A DNA stretch of 64,000 nucleotides, taken from NCBI GenBank assembly GCA_016490735.1, contig JAEMWC010001529.1, positions 28,501 to 92,500 of the forward strand, written 5' to 3'. This document shows positions 34,680-46,401 of this stretch, in pieces. The notes under the pieces are model-generated. The model was not told the DNA's origin. It searched no databases and saw only the letters and a list, made by a program, of their open reading frames with translations. Each line of letters begins with the position of its first letter. Position 1 is the first letter of the stretch. Made by a program: the position numbers and the translations under genes. The DNA is from Pachyseris speciosa. Lineage: Eukaryota > Cnidaria > Anthozoa > Scleractinia > Pachyseridae.

Positions 34680-35795
34680 ATTGGCTGTTTTTATGCTAGA
34701 GACGTTTAAGTCGTCCAGACGCATTTAAAGTTTGAGCCGTTAAAGCCGTCTGGTATAAAACGGGACGCATATAAGTAGACAACGTAACAGAAAAAACAAG
34801 ATTTTTCTAAAAATAGACTGGGTTTATTCTCGGACTGGACGATAGGCACGAGTAAACTCGGCGCCAAATAAACTTCAAACACGCGAATGTAAGAACAAAT
34901 ACACATGGCGGAATTGCAGATTCTGAAATCTAATTCTGGACGTCGTCAAGAAAGACAAGAAATGGAGATGCAAATTGTTTTGACAAAGAAAATCGTTCAA
35001 GGAAGCGGTTTTTCAGGCGATGGATGAGGAAATTATACCTGCCAACTCTCACGCATTATGCGTGAGTCTCACGCCTGCGAACCAAAAACGTCGATCTCAC
35101 GCATTGAGGACAATTTCTCACGCCTGATTTAGAAATCAGGATGACTTGTCCCTTAACACATTAACAACAAAAATTCAATTCAATAATCCCCGTAAATGTT
35201 CCAACCAACGGCGCTTAATGTCGAGTTTGAGTCCTTACTGAATCAGAACGCGCTAAAATGTCGCGTTCGAGAGACTGGAGATGGACTCAAATAGCTTCGT
35301 AAATGTTCGGAAGTCATCGGAACGTCTTCGGAAATGTTCGGTAGCCTTCTGAAGTCTTCCAACAATCGTCGGAAGTCACTGAAACAATTTCGGAAATTCC
35401 GCACATGAGGAGACGAAAATCTCACCCATTTGACTCAGAAAAAGTTGACAGGTATAGGAAATAGACATGGCCGAAGCACTTGGCTTGTGTGCCGTGGCGA
35501 CCAAGAGAGCAAGGAAGGAACGAAGTGCTGATTAACAAAGGAGTTCAGGGCTAAATGCGTCCCAATTAGGTCGTCCCGTTTTTATACTAGACGCATGTAA
35601 CGTCCATGGTCTAAGACGTTATAGTCGTCTGATAAGTGCGTCTAAACGACGCACTTAAATAAAGACTTAATTAAAGTCGTCAAGCATTAAATGTGTCTGT
35701 CTTATTTACAGTTTTTATACTAGACGTTAAAGTCGTCTCAAGACGACTTTAAAGTCTCAGACGACTTAAACGTCTCTAGCATAAAAACGGCCATT
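34680..35795. mobile_element. Nested element with GGCCGTTTTTATGCTAGAGA ends
   Basis: The left edge TGGCTGTTTTTATGCTAGAG, then ACGTTTAAGTCGTC, is complementary to the right edge GACGACTTAAACGTCTCTAG, then CATAAAAACGGCCATT. The right third contains further related palindromes (35578-35740; TTTTTATACTAGACG twice), suggesting more than one insertion of the same family. It holds the 35034-35456 element. The same end type occurs at 30981-31337. Confidence 0.75.
35034..35456. mobile_element. MITE, TATACCTGCCAA family, copy 2 (6-bp TSD)
   Basis: A 423-bp element from TATACCTGCCAACTCTCACG to AAAAAGTTGACAGGTATA, flanked by a perfect GGAAAT direct repeat (35028-33 and 35457-62). The interior has CTCACGC words on the left and GGAAGTC/TTCGGAA words on the right, matching copy 1 in inverted order. 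It sits inside another transposon, giving an insertion order. Confidence 0.85.
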
Positions 35796-36028
35796 ATTTT
35801 GTGAGCGCACCCTTCAGAATATAAAATTTGGGTAAGAAGCTAATTGAGCAGGGAGTCCAAGTTTCGTGCTTCCACCGTGTCCGATAACGGAAATATAAGC
35901 ACTGATGTTAGTAATAATATTCGTGCCTTCAGGTTTTGTTATTGTTGTTGTTTGTTTATAATTAGAAGATAAAGTCAGTCGAGTTTCCGTCTGTCCTTAG
36001 AGCACGAACACAGTTACGGACCATGTAT

Positions 36029-36230
36029 GAGGCCCTGTCAGGATAAATTCCGACAAGCGACATGACCCAAAAAGTAGCGACAGCACAGAAAATTAAATCG
36101 CGACAGGCGACATGATTCCCGGCAAAATTCCGACAGTGGCATCAATGCCGAGAATTAGCAATTTTAACACCGACACGGGAGATTTTAAAATCCAGACTAG
36201 CGACAAGGGACCCTCCCCTGGCAGGGCCTC
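36029..36230. mobile_element. MITE with GAGGCCCTG ends
   Basis: A 202-bp element from GAGGCCCTGTCAGG to CCTGGCAGGGCCTC, flanked by ATGTAT on both sides (36023-28 and 36231-36). The interior repeats CGACA-rich words (GCGACAGGCGACATGA, AATTCCGACA). It interrupts the 34028-36422 element near its right end. Confidence 0.85.
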
Positions 36231-36422
36231 ATGTATGACAAACGACATACCAGTTCTTTGTATATCAAGACCAGAGTTGTTACATTTTGCGTTGTTACAT
36301 TTTACGTTAATGAAGTTGTTACATTTTGGGGTAAAAAGTTGTTACAATTCGTGTTAAAGAATTGTTATATTATGCGTCCAAAGTGGTTACGTATCAAGTG
36401 AATGTTACATTTTGCGGCGTAA

Positions 36423-37128
36423 AAGGAAGCCCTTCATTTAGTAATGCCACTTGGCGATAAAAAAAGTGTCTGGTCTCATCTTAGCGACAGATCAGCATCA
36501 ACCCATCGGCACCCATGCCGGCCAAAACCGGCCGCACAGAACCACATCCCTTGTACCGCTTGCGACGTCATCAGTTTTAATGGCCATGGACAACTTTTAC
36601 ATGTAGCATGTTTAGGGGGAAGAGATCTTTCAAACCATACCCAAATGAGCACGATTCCGTCCAGCAGGCCGGAGAAAACGCGAAAAATCCAACTGACGTT
36701 AACCCGAAAATTTGAATGAAAATCTTGTTCCACTACACACCTGCACTTCCTTCCACCTAATCCTATGATCCTAAACGTTTTCCACAAGTCTTTTCCCACC
36801 GAAAGAAAGCCCAGGAAATGCCCAGCAAGAGAAAAAGAAAGCGAGATAAGAAAAGCGAAATAAAAGGGGAGGAGAGAAAGCGAAATGTAGAAATTTTGCT
36901 TTCTGCGCATGACCGACCTTGGAAAGCTAATATTAAGCATCAGGAACAGAAGGGCGCCATGAACTCCACCAGCAAACAGAGGTTTGGCCAGTTTTGGTTT
37001 TTTTAGGCTAGAATCTGGCCAGAAAACGGCTCGACGGGCTTTAAAAGGCGTTTTTCGCCAAAATGCTCGGGCGTCAATGGGTTAAGTCTCTCTGAATCGA
37101 TAGCAACAAAAGAACTCTGTGATATCCG
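36423..37128 (-). mobile_element. Single end of a TTAA-type element plus flank
   Basis: The sequence CAAAATGCTCGGGCGTCAAT plus GGGTTAA at 37060-37085 has the form of a piggyBac-like right terminus (TTAACCCATTGACGCCCGAG on the other strand). No left terminus was found, so the element is probably truncated or its other end lies in the repeats to the left. The 154-codon minus ORF at 36476-36940 overlaps it and lacks motifs. Confidence 0.45.
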
Positions 37129-37478
37129 CGGAGAGGGGGGAGGGGGGGGACTAATAAAAAATTAATACGGGGAGGTCCCCCCCCGAGGTCCAACCCCTTA
37201 CCCTTTTATATATCATTTTTTACAGAAAAGGTACCCTTTTCGTATACCTTCCATTAGAACAGTACAGTCATAAGGTATGTGTGGTCAAAATATTTTAATG
37301 AAAGGCCCTTTTAAATACCTAAATGACAGATTTACCTACCCTTTCATATACTTCAACTCGTGAAATCCATACCCTTTCATATACCTGAAGCGTAAAAAAG
37401 GTACCCCTTTCGGGCGGAGCCTCCTCGTTTTGGCCATTATAGGGATTATCCGCCCCCACCACCACCACCACTCCGGGC
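37129..37478. mobile_element. MITE-like element, AAGGTACCCCTTTCG family, copy 2
   Basis: It carries the same block order as 14961-15316: GAGGTCCAACCCCTTACCCT, AAAGGTACCCTTTTCGTATA, CTACCCTTTCATATACTTCA, AAAAGGTACCCCTTTCGGGC and GGCCATTATAGGGA. It starts in a G run and ends in a CCACCACC run. Non-coding. Confidence 0.75.
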
Positions 37479-37857
37479 TGTGATACCACATTTGGTGCTA
37501 TAAGCGGTAGTGATTGATACTAAAGAGAGGTGAGAACCAACTTTATACAAACACAAGAGAAAATGGATCATTGGACCATGAACGATTTTAAACCAAAGTG
37601 TTGGAGACCATTCGAACAACTAGTAAGTGCTAACATCACTACAACATACACAACAAAAATAACACACAACTGTATTTTCCATGATCAGCCACGACTTCCA
37701 CTGTTATATGAACATTAACGTTCAGCTTATCACTCACCGCTTGATTAAAAGATAAATTCTGAACAAAGCCAGCAAAACGTATGGCAGAATACACTGACGT
37801 TCCCGCGGGAAAGCTAATTCATCGTAAAACCGCGGCTCAGTTGTGCATTGTTTGTTT
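37479..37857. other. No gene; possible decayed repeat unit
   Basis: GTTCAGCTTATCACTCACCGC and GTATGGCAGAATACACTG recur in diverged form at 41630-41700 and 42655-42700, hinting at an old low-copy repeat family. Confidence 0.35.
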
Positions 37858-37938
37858 GGCTATAACACCGGGAATCGAACCTGGGAAGCACTGGTGGAAG
37901 GCGAACGCTCTCACCACACAGGGGCACCCAATGAGCCA
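37858..37938 (-). mobile_element. tRNA-derived SINE head
   Basis: On the minus strand this reads GGGTGCCCCTGTGTGGTGAG, then AGGTTCGATTCCCGG, i.e. a pol III A-box-like region and a perfect B box about 45 bases apart. The conserved body seen at 6765-6965 is not evident downstream, so the copy is short or from another family. Confidence 0.7.
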
Positions 37939-39248
37939 AATCAACCAAAAGCTGTAGAAAGGCATTTTTAAGTACCTTATGGTGTTTGAAGTCTGTTTAA
38001 AGTGATGTTTTCATAAGCTTGAAGAAGTTCATCTGTTCGGATTCCCTAGCTGAAATTTTAATTGCCCGAAAATGTTAGGGAACAAAATCTTCCTTTGAGA
38101 AAATGCAAGCTGAAATGAACTTTCCACGAACTTTCTAGGGAATTATTTTCTTTCCGAAAATGCTAGCTGACGTTTTTGACTGCGAAAAAGAGCAATTGCG
38201 ACCTTTCCGAAAAACTCAGGGGCTATGATTTCCCAAATTCGAATCTTTTAGGCCACGTTTTAGTTACGAAAATCCGAGTGCACTCTTTAATCGACGCCGA
38301 AAGCGCAAGGTAAATTACCCTCCACCGAACATATATGTACCGAAATTTGTCGTTGGGTGCCCCAATGACCACAGCGCCAACCCTGCTTTGAATGTGATCC
38401 CTTGTTGTAATTACCTGATTTCGACACCTTAGCTGTTTAGCAACTGCTCCATAAAATCATTCTTTTAGCCGTCTTTCTCGCCGAGCCTTTGTTTGTACAT
38501 TAACCAAATTTTCTTTTTCTAGTTGCTACATTAATCTTTCGTCTAACCGAAAGAGCTGAAAACTCAACATGAAGTTTGAAAAATTAGATCCGCGAAGGTT
38601 TACAGTAAACTTACGGTTTGAAAACTTCTTGAAATAAAATATTCAAACGTCCTGGCAGCCAGCTAGAAGTCGTTTACTCGTAAAACATCAATTCGCAGTT
38701 AATTCAACAAACTGGTTTCAAATACCCCAAAATTGTCTTTAAAGGCTTTACACGGCTATTACGCCGTGTCACAAGCAAAATTTTGAATATAGACTCACTT
38801 GATTATATTAAAATTGCATGAAAATTTTACCAGGACAACAATGACTTACTAAATTTATAAACAGCTCATCCGAAAAGCCGAATGCTACAAATTCACTGCC
38901 AACACTTGTGTTTTTTAGTGGCAACCGTGCAGCCAGCCCTCTTGTATCCCACAAACCATCAATGTATTAACATTAAATAACTGAAATTCAACACGCGAGA
39001 AATTGAGATACGCTTTACGGTTTTCGACAAGCGTTGAATTGTTTTTAAAAAACACATTAATAATTGATGAAAAAAAATACAAAAGAAATTAATTTTTAAT
39101 GAGTGTCTTTATATCTGATAGAGACACGGCTAAATTTTACATCCGATTTTCTTGGCCAAAATAACCCAAAATCGAAATTTCAGTGTATTAAAGAATGGAT
39201 AGATCTACAGTAAAGCTTTTTAAGCCGTTCAAGAGAAATTCGCAATTC
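37939..39248. other. No gene; diverged copy of 1360-1780
   Basis: 38700-39070 aligns with 1360-1780 in direct orientation at modest identity (AACAGCTCATCCGAA, CTACAAATTCACTGCCAA, CCCACAAACCATCAATGTAT, GAGATACGCTT). The rest has no recognised feature. Confidence 0.5.
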
Positions 39249-39308
39249 GTGTTTTATCAAATCCTAAAACACTCGGCTGCGCCTCGTGTTTTAAACTTGA
39301 TAAAACAC
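39249..39308. repeat. 60-bp hairpin
   Basis: GTGTTTTATCAA at the left and TTGATAAAACAC at the right are perfect complements. Inside, AAAACAC-TCGG faces CCTCG-TGTTTT. It looks like a tiny MITE remnant. Confidence 0.7.
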
Positions 39309-42300
39309 TCCTACTCACTTATTAAACATTACATAAAACTTGGGCGTATCAGGAATGATTACTCAGAGCTCTTGACGCAATCACTCTAAAGAGGTACGTA
39401 TAATCCACATTTCTATCAAAGCATGATTTTCATTCAGTTGACCAAAGGTGATCTTAAGCCACACACTCTGTCGGACGGAATGAGCAAGGTGTTAAAGCTC
39501 TAGCTACTACACACACGAGAAAACAATACACTGGTGTAGTATTTTGGATGAACAATGCTTAATTATGACTCATTGTTCCAAGAACGTTACTTCAGTACAC
39601 TTTATTAGTCACCACTTTGGCCAAACCTTACTTTCAACAGAAACCGACAGAAGATGCCAGGATCGAAGAGATTGGAAAGGGAAAATGAATACATATGTCG
39701 CTTCCGGCTATCCTTTGCTCGATCAAAATAAAATAATTGTAGAGATAATTAGGCACGATTATTTCAACTTCACACCCTGAGTGATAAGAGGAGGACAAAC
39801 CTACATGTACATTTTCGTAAGTAAACTTATCCATAGCGAATTTATCGGTTTATTTTTTACATAATCTACTCCATATCAACGCAGCATACTAATTTTATTT
39901 TGCTTGGCCAACAAATTACATCAAACATAAACATTAAGTTTTCCCTTTGTGAAATAAAATCATTAAAGCCGAGTCTTTCCACTTGGAAACTGAAACCATG
40001 CTACACTTTTACTTTCAACACTTGTAATTGTTGTTAGGCTTCTTTAGCAAACAATTTAAGTCACAGAAATGTTTAGGGAAAACACACTTTACTTTTCCAA
40101 TTTCCGAGAGATTGTCTACTTTCCGAAAATGCTATCTGGTCATATTTTGCACTTCCAACGACAGCGTTGCCTCTCCGAAAGAAAAGGAATTAGTTTCCCA
40201 GCGGTGGCAAATTTCATAAAAGAAAATTCAAGTTTTTATCACAATTTCATCCTGATTTCTCACGCGAAAGAGTCCCCGCCAAATCAAACTGATGAGAGTC
40301 TTTGAGCTGATAATCAAAGCAAGCCGTAATCGTCGTTCATGCGTAACAGCACCTATGGCTGAATATGAGTGGAGTTTTAGGTTTTAGCCCAGAGCAACAG
40401 ATTAATTAGAGAGCTACATCAATTGCATCTGATACAAACGTTTTGTGCAAATTTTAGAACAGTATAAGCGATCAGTCGATAGTGTAGCATATAAAACGTG
40501 ATAAAAATACACTTAAGTACTTTGAAAAACACTGCTTTGAACATTGAGGGAGTTCACATTTATTGAGGATGTCTGATTTGCTGAGTACAAGAAATCAATG
40601 TCAAAATGGATAATCTCAATTCCATAAAGAAGTGGCTTCAATAAGTGAGTAAGGGAAAACAACAGACAAATGAACGTAGAGACACACATAAACAATCCAT
40701 ACGTGAAAGCTGCATTGTGACTAAAATCGGGCATCTATTCAACAAGTTGCGGGGTTAGGTTTAGCAATCAGTACTTGAAAGCAATTCAATCAATAAAAAA
40801 ACTGTATTATGTATTAGGTACTACTGCATCAATTCTTCAACTAAGATCTTATCGAAAGATCACTGTCAAATTACACAAGAAACCAAACAGGCGATATACC
40901 AAGATGATTTGTAACACTGATCGAAAACGAAACCGAGTAACTAGGAAGTACTGTGGCAGCACTGCCAGTAAGTAGCAGATTAAACTGAGATGCACAGAAC
41001 AAGGGTTCAAGGTTTCTTTTCACCGATCACTCTTAACTGAAGTTACTCACCCGTCTTGTCCTGAAATGATATTCGTTACAGACTTTGTCTTCAGTTGTCC
41101 TCTTGCAAGAAAGGAGATTCTGCAACCTGTGAAAATTAACAACATGAAGTTGAGGTTAGGAGTTAAGGTCGCTTTTATGTCCCATGCAACTCTTCACAGC
41201 ATATATATCTCTTTAGCCGATCACAATTTATGGGTTTGCAGTGATTTGGAATGTCTTATTGGCTCTGAACACTGTTCTTGCCAAAAAGTCCTTAGTGAAC
41301 AGTTTTCAAAGTTAATTGAATATAATGTCATTCCATCTAAAAAAAATCTCTGGAATCGATGGCCACTGAAGAAATCGGATCTGCGATACTGTACTTGGTC
41401 TTACGAGCGATCATTAAACTGGAAGCGATCGATCTAGAGAGATATGAACCAAATCTTATCAAAGCCTTATTTCCAATTAAACAGAACCGATTTCAAACCA
41501 ACGAGTTAGAGACCATTCCGAGAACGAGCAAGTCCCAACATCTCTACTATAATACACACACGGGAAAAAGACACACAGCTGCGGTAAATCGCCTGATCCA
41601 TGCTTTTTCTCAGAATGTTGAATTTCAGCTCACTCACCACTTAATCGGACTTTAATTCCAAAGGATACCAACAAAAAATGGCAGAATCAGACCACGACAC
41701 TGCACTCGCGATGAGATCGGTAGAAAGCAGACCTGAAAGCGGAACTCGTTTACATATCTTTCGATCAAAGTACGACGACTACATCACGCGATATTTTAAA
41801 CTTGGCACCCGGAAGTCATACGATTAGGCACGTCCTAAAACTACTCATTGGGGGAATTTACCTTTCACTTTTGTTTTCTAGAGGCTACCTCGAATTCACA
41901 ACGTATCTATGATTTTTGGTTCGTAGCTTAATCATACTGTGTAAACAGCGAGTATTTCTTTTACTGGTAACACAACGCGCACAAGAGGTTTATTGCAAAC
42001 TTGTTTATTCACAGTAAGATCAACCGTTATCCAACCACCTCAAAACACCCTGCTGAAAAAAGCCATTGTAAACAAGGAAAGAATTGCTTTTATAAAAAGT
42101 TCCAGTACTTACTGTCAGACGTTCTTAGGCGAAACCCTGAAGAAGCAGGCTAGATACAGAATATATACCCGGCAAAGCTTGGCCGGTCGTGTGCGAAAAC
42201 AGCACCAGCTTAGATCTCTTGTCAGAGAACGTCTTCTGCAAATTTTAGAACCGATTAAGAATTTCTGTTACAAATGACGTCTATATTCCTTACCGTCTCT

Positions 42301-43666
42301 TGACTGAAAGAATCCTTCCTATATTTCCTTTACGTAAAGAAGGAATTTATAACCTTAAAAAAATGGCAATAAAATGGATGGAGTTTACTACTGTTAAAAA
42401 TATAATCGGACATCGAACTGAATGCAATAACAGCCATCCCGCTGAGTACATAAGATGAATTTTCAAGTTATTAAAGAAACTATCTCCCTCTTTAAGGCTG
42501 GAAAAAAAAACCTAAGGAAAAAGAAACACAGAAACCAGGTGTAAGCAATCGTTCGATGATAAAGAGTGTAAATTGTGTTTGTTGGACGAGCGATGGAGCG
42601 ATCACTGATTGATGAATAAACAACGGCATTCTGAGTTACGCTCATAACATAATTTTCAGCTTATAACTCACCAATTGCTCGAAATCTTACTTCCAAACGA
42701 AACCAACGACAAATTAAAACTTGTAGGATGATGATCAACGATCAACGCCACTGCAAAGCGGAATATAAAATGAGAGCGGAAATTCTTTCGATCAAAGTCT
42801 AATGATTGATTGTTCCCATAGCATGCTAAATCTTTTCGGTTCATAATCTAATGTCATGCACCAAAAATCACGATCAAGAGGCGCTACTTGAGATTAACGC
42901 CAAACAGGAGCGCCAAAACATCCATGAGCATTTTTTTCCAAAACTCATTTACTGTCAATAAATTAGGCTCCCAAACTGAAAACTCTCTGAAAGACCCGAG
43001 ACATAAATTCTCCTTTTATAGTTTGGAAATCTTTCAGGCCCGGATAGGGGTTTTGGGTATACGTTATCTAGAGCCGTTTTAATTCAGGTATATAGTCATT
43101 TGTGTTATAATTCAGGTATTAAGTGCCTGGTTTTTCCTGAATTTTAGGTCTTCGGTATACAGGCATGGGTTAAATGCTTCAAGAAAATTTTAGGTATTAA
43201 GTATCGCACAGTTTACAATTTTAAGGTATACTGGTATCGTGAAGGGAAAATAAAAGGGGGGGGTATATTGGTATCCCACTACCCCCTGGCGGGGCCTAAT
43301 CTTTAAGGTATGGCGGTTGACCTTGAATAAGATTGGAGATGGAGAGTTACTAGTGTGGACGAGGCCTTGGTCTTAATGGAACTATGGGTTTGACAATCTG
43401 TGAAAAAAAAAAAACCGTGAAAACTGTTTTTTTTTTCTTTTCAGTTATTCCATCGTCACATGCATGCACTGATGAAGGAATACCACAACTTGAAGCACAA
43501 GCAAAGCCAGGCAGACTATATGTGTCCGTCTTTTGAGTAAATAAGTAAACGATTTGCATTTGGAGAGTAAGACCCCATTTGAAGGTCGGCTCATTATTCA
43601 GAGACTATTCCATTTCATTGGCCTTAAACGGCAATATATTTTGGAAGAAAAAGCAAGCAACGCTGC
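39309..43666. other. Unrecognised 4.4 kb with decayed internal repeats
   Basis: The open frames at 41066-41437 and 41359-41655 are protein-like in places but have no recognisable motif. TCAGCTCACTCACCACTT at 41628 and TCAGCTTATAACTCACCAAT at 42657, together with the flanking GATCAAAGT words, suggest diverged ~1-kb tandem units, also echoed at 37.7 kb. 43090-43270 has several TTCAGGTAT and TTTTAGGTATTAAGTA-like words and a GGGGGGG run, resembling a MITE end. 43420-43440 is a T run. Confidence 0.35.
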
Positions 43667-43892
43667 TCACACGCAAGGAACATTTTTATATTCTTTAGGG
43701 TGTTACAGATTATGACCCCGAGGCAAAACGACGTTACTGTTTCAAAATAAGTTGCGGATATATATCATACCATAGTTATCACGTCAGCACGTTTCGCAAT
43801 TCAGTGACGTATTCGGCAATTAATTTGAGGGAATGTAGAAACCTAAAAAAACTGACGACTAGAAATCAATCGAACATGAACAGATTTCATAG

Positions 43893-44299
43893 TGCTTCTT
43901 AGTAAACTAATAGCACCTGCTGTGTCAGTATTAATGTTGAGTACACGTGGTAAATCAAAAATCAACCAATCCATCCATCCATTTATTCAACATTCAATCA
44001 ATCAATAACTTTATTTATGTGTCCATTCTCAACGCTGGCCACGGTGGCCTACCAATTGGGAACACTGACAAACTAACATACCAATATTTATTTACATTTA
44101 ACAGTCCATGGAACAGCAAAGAGTCCAACATTACAATACAGTTTTCACAATCGCCTAATGAGTAATTTTAAGCCCCGGCCAAACGATCGAACATTTTTAT
44201 CCGACATCGTGTTGGAAGAGCATGTTTGCCCGTTTAGCCACCTCTTTCAACTTTGCTTTGAAATAGTTTTCCATGTTTGATCTCTGTTGATCTAGATAG
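43893..44299 (-). mobile_element. Insertion carrying a LINE-type 3' tail
   Basis: This block is absent from copy 1 of the duplication. On the minus strand the sequence AATGGACACATAAATAAAGT runs into TTATTGATTGATTGAATG, an AATAAA-type signal followed by a short ATTG repeat, as in CR1/L2-like LINE tails. No RT coding is present, so it is strongly 5'-truncated. Its boundaries are taken from where the duplication match stops and restarts. Confidence 0.6.
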
Positions 44300-44460
44300 A
44301 ACCCATTTTCATCCATTGCCGTTGATCGTTTAGCCACCTCGTGCACAGCCGGAAAACTCCAACCAAATGAACCACATGTTGTTTGTCCACATAACGTCTA
44401 AGTTTTAGCTTTAATAGGGAATTTAAATCGTTCCGTGGACTCACTTTCAGGTGACTGTTT

Positions 44461-44876
44461 GGCCCGGAGGGGGAGCTACTCCCAGAAAGATTGAGTGGGG
44501 TGTGCGGCCCTCTTCCTGAAACCCTTACCCTAGTTCAGACCAAAATCTGCGATTTTCCCTATCCTATTTCAGACCTGATCAAAAATTCGATACCCTATTT
44601 CAGGCCTATTTCACGTACACGGTTGGCGTAAGCATAATTAAAGACAAAACAGAAGGGCTTTTGTTGATGGTCTTATCGCCTAAAGATGAAAAAGTAGCCT
44701 CTTCTACAAAAACATACCCAATTCTAGACTAGAGTGCACAAACCATACCCCATTTCAGACCAAAAGGGTCAAAATTGATACCCTATTTCAGACCAAAACG
44801 GCTAAAAAACCATCCTTTGGGGCCCCAGAAACCTATAAAGCCAATATAAGGGAGTACCCCCCCTCCCCACTCGGGG
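44461..44876 (+). mobile_element. MITE-like element, CCCTATTTCAGACC family, copy 3
   Basis: It begins GGCCCGGAGGGGGAGCTACT and ends GGAGTACCCCCCCTCCCCAC. The motif CCCTATTTCAGACC recurs inside. It is at the same position as copy 1 relative to the duplicated flank. Confidence 0.8.
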
Positions 44877-44889
44877 CTGTTTGGTCAAA

Positions 44890-45700
44890 CATTCATGGCA
44901 AAAAAGGTGGCGTTCGCCGTTTAGAAAACGCGCGGTGAATTTATTCAAAACGTGGCATTTGCCTACATTTACTGGTGTTCACCAATCGGAAAATCCAAGC
45001 TTTTCCAAGTGTTTTTCGGCCGGTGAATTCGAGTATTCGTTCCATTATCGGGTTGTTTTCCCTTACGGTGAACGCCGGAAAACGCGCGTTTTCTGGAGTT
45101 CACCGGTCGGTTAACACTTGGCGAAGAATGTCTTGTTTGCCTGCGTTCGCTGAAGTTTTCCCGTTAACCGGTGTTAGCAATTGAAAAGCGGCATTTTCCC
45201 TTGTTTGCCAGAACGGGAAATGCCGGTAAATTTAGCAAAACACACTATTTTCCAGAATTCACCTCTAGGTTAACGTAGGGAAAGCATAGTGTATTCCCGT
45301 ATACACAGAGAGACGGTGAATTCAAGAGAATTCAAGAAAACCCATGTTTTCCAGCGTTCACCGTTCGGTAAATGTACGGAAATTATCGTGTATTCCTGCG
45401 TTTTTCAGAAGTTTTCTTGTGCTTTTCTTGCATTTTCCCAGGTAGTAAATGCGCGTGAATTCAGAAAAACGCTTGTTTTCCAGCGTTCACAGTTTGGTTA
45501 ACTTTTGGAAAATATCGTGTCTTCTTGTGTTCGCAGGAATTTTCTTGTATTTTCTGGGACAGTGAATTCGGCTGAATTCAAGAAAACGCTTGTTATCTGG
45601 CGTTCACCGTACAGTTAATGGGTGGAAAATTGGGCGAATTCCAACGTTTTCCTCAAGTTTCCCTGCATTCCCTGGGACGCTGTATTTGGGTGTTTTTCAG
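44890..45700 (+). repeat. Degenerate ~125-bp satellite, about six units
   Basis: A recurring block GCGTTCACCGTTCGGTTAA-like sequence appears near 45098, 45257, 45352, 45482 and 45600. Each is followed by GGAAAAT.TCGTGT, TTCCTGCGTT, GAAGTTTTC, TTGTATTTTC and GTGAATTC. Spacings of 118-130 bp indicate decayed tandem units. Both ends fade into unique sequence, and the short ORFs through it are by-products. Confidence 0.75.
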
Positions 45701-46401
45701 TGCGTATCGCTCGGCATTGTTCGGTTACGACTCCCACCCCGTGCTCGAGATATTTTTGCTCTTTCTGTAGCCTGACGGCCTGCTGGCTACCAATGTTCAG
45801 GGGACTAAAGCCCATTCCCTTTCCCAGTCAGAACAACAAAAACAAAAGGTGTTGTTAATTCCAAAAATATGATTTATTAAAAATTGTGCAAATTTACATG
45901 CAAAGCGCTATGAGCGCTGTTTACTATCTGCATTATGTACAATTATTTACATAAAATACAACGGTAATTTTAATTGTATTTTCTCACTCTTACAAACAAT
46001 AACCATACACAGTCTTCAAAGCCGGCGCTTTTTGCTACCAGTAGGATATTACTAATAGCCTAGTAGTAGCTCAACCAATCAAAATGCTGCATTGATGATA
46101 GACCACTATTTGGATTTTACTAATATCATATACATAGGGCTGTCATTAGGCTTTGAAAAAGCTGCCCACAAAAGAAAGTAGGCGAACATAGTAAAGTCTC
46201 CAAAGCAACCTGGAGGTATGTCCTTCCAGAAAATGGTGATTATAATGTATGTACGTAAGACTTGGAGCAATTTTCATGTATTTCTTCACACAGTGAGTGT
46301 TCGTAGGATGCCCGCACACCCTTCTGACTAAAATTTCACTCAAAGGCCATAAAGTATTCAAGACATTTTCAAATTCTAAGTTGCACTGACCTTCAAGTTA
46401 T
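45701..46401. other. No clear feature
   Basis: No repeat partner or coding exon recognised. TGATTTATTAAAAATTG near 45870 could be a minus-strand poly(A) signal region. Confidence 0.3.

Larger units (their letters stand above)
34028..36422. mobile_element. DNA transposon remnant with repeated subterminal motif, host of nested elements
   Basis: The left end TTACGCCGCAAAATG and the right end CATTTTGCGGCGTAA are exact complements. Next to each end, AAAATGTAACAAC-like words repeat about five to seven times (34040-34175 and, inverted, 36275-36415). Repeated subterminal motifs of this kind are usually transposase binding sites. The interior has no transposase but contains three other elements (34680-35795 with 35034-35456 inside it, and 36029-36230). 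Confidence 0.75.
43667..44876. repeat. Segmental duplication, copy 2
   Basis: Direct match to 1-838, interrupted by an insertion at about 43893-44299. After the insertion the match resumes at ATAGAACCCATTTTCATCCA and continues through the MITE at 44461-44876. See copy 1 for the order of events. Confidence 0.8.

Noticed and set aside
36476..36940. 154-codon ORF (-)
   Set aside because: It lies over transposon-end sequence, has an antisense-type composition and contains no recognisable domain.
41066..41655. Overlapping 123- and 98-codon ORFs as a gene
   Set aside because: No splice sites, motif or similarity could be seen, and the area contains diverged repeats.
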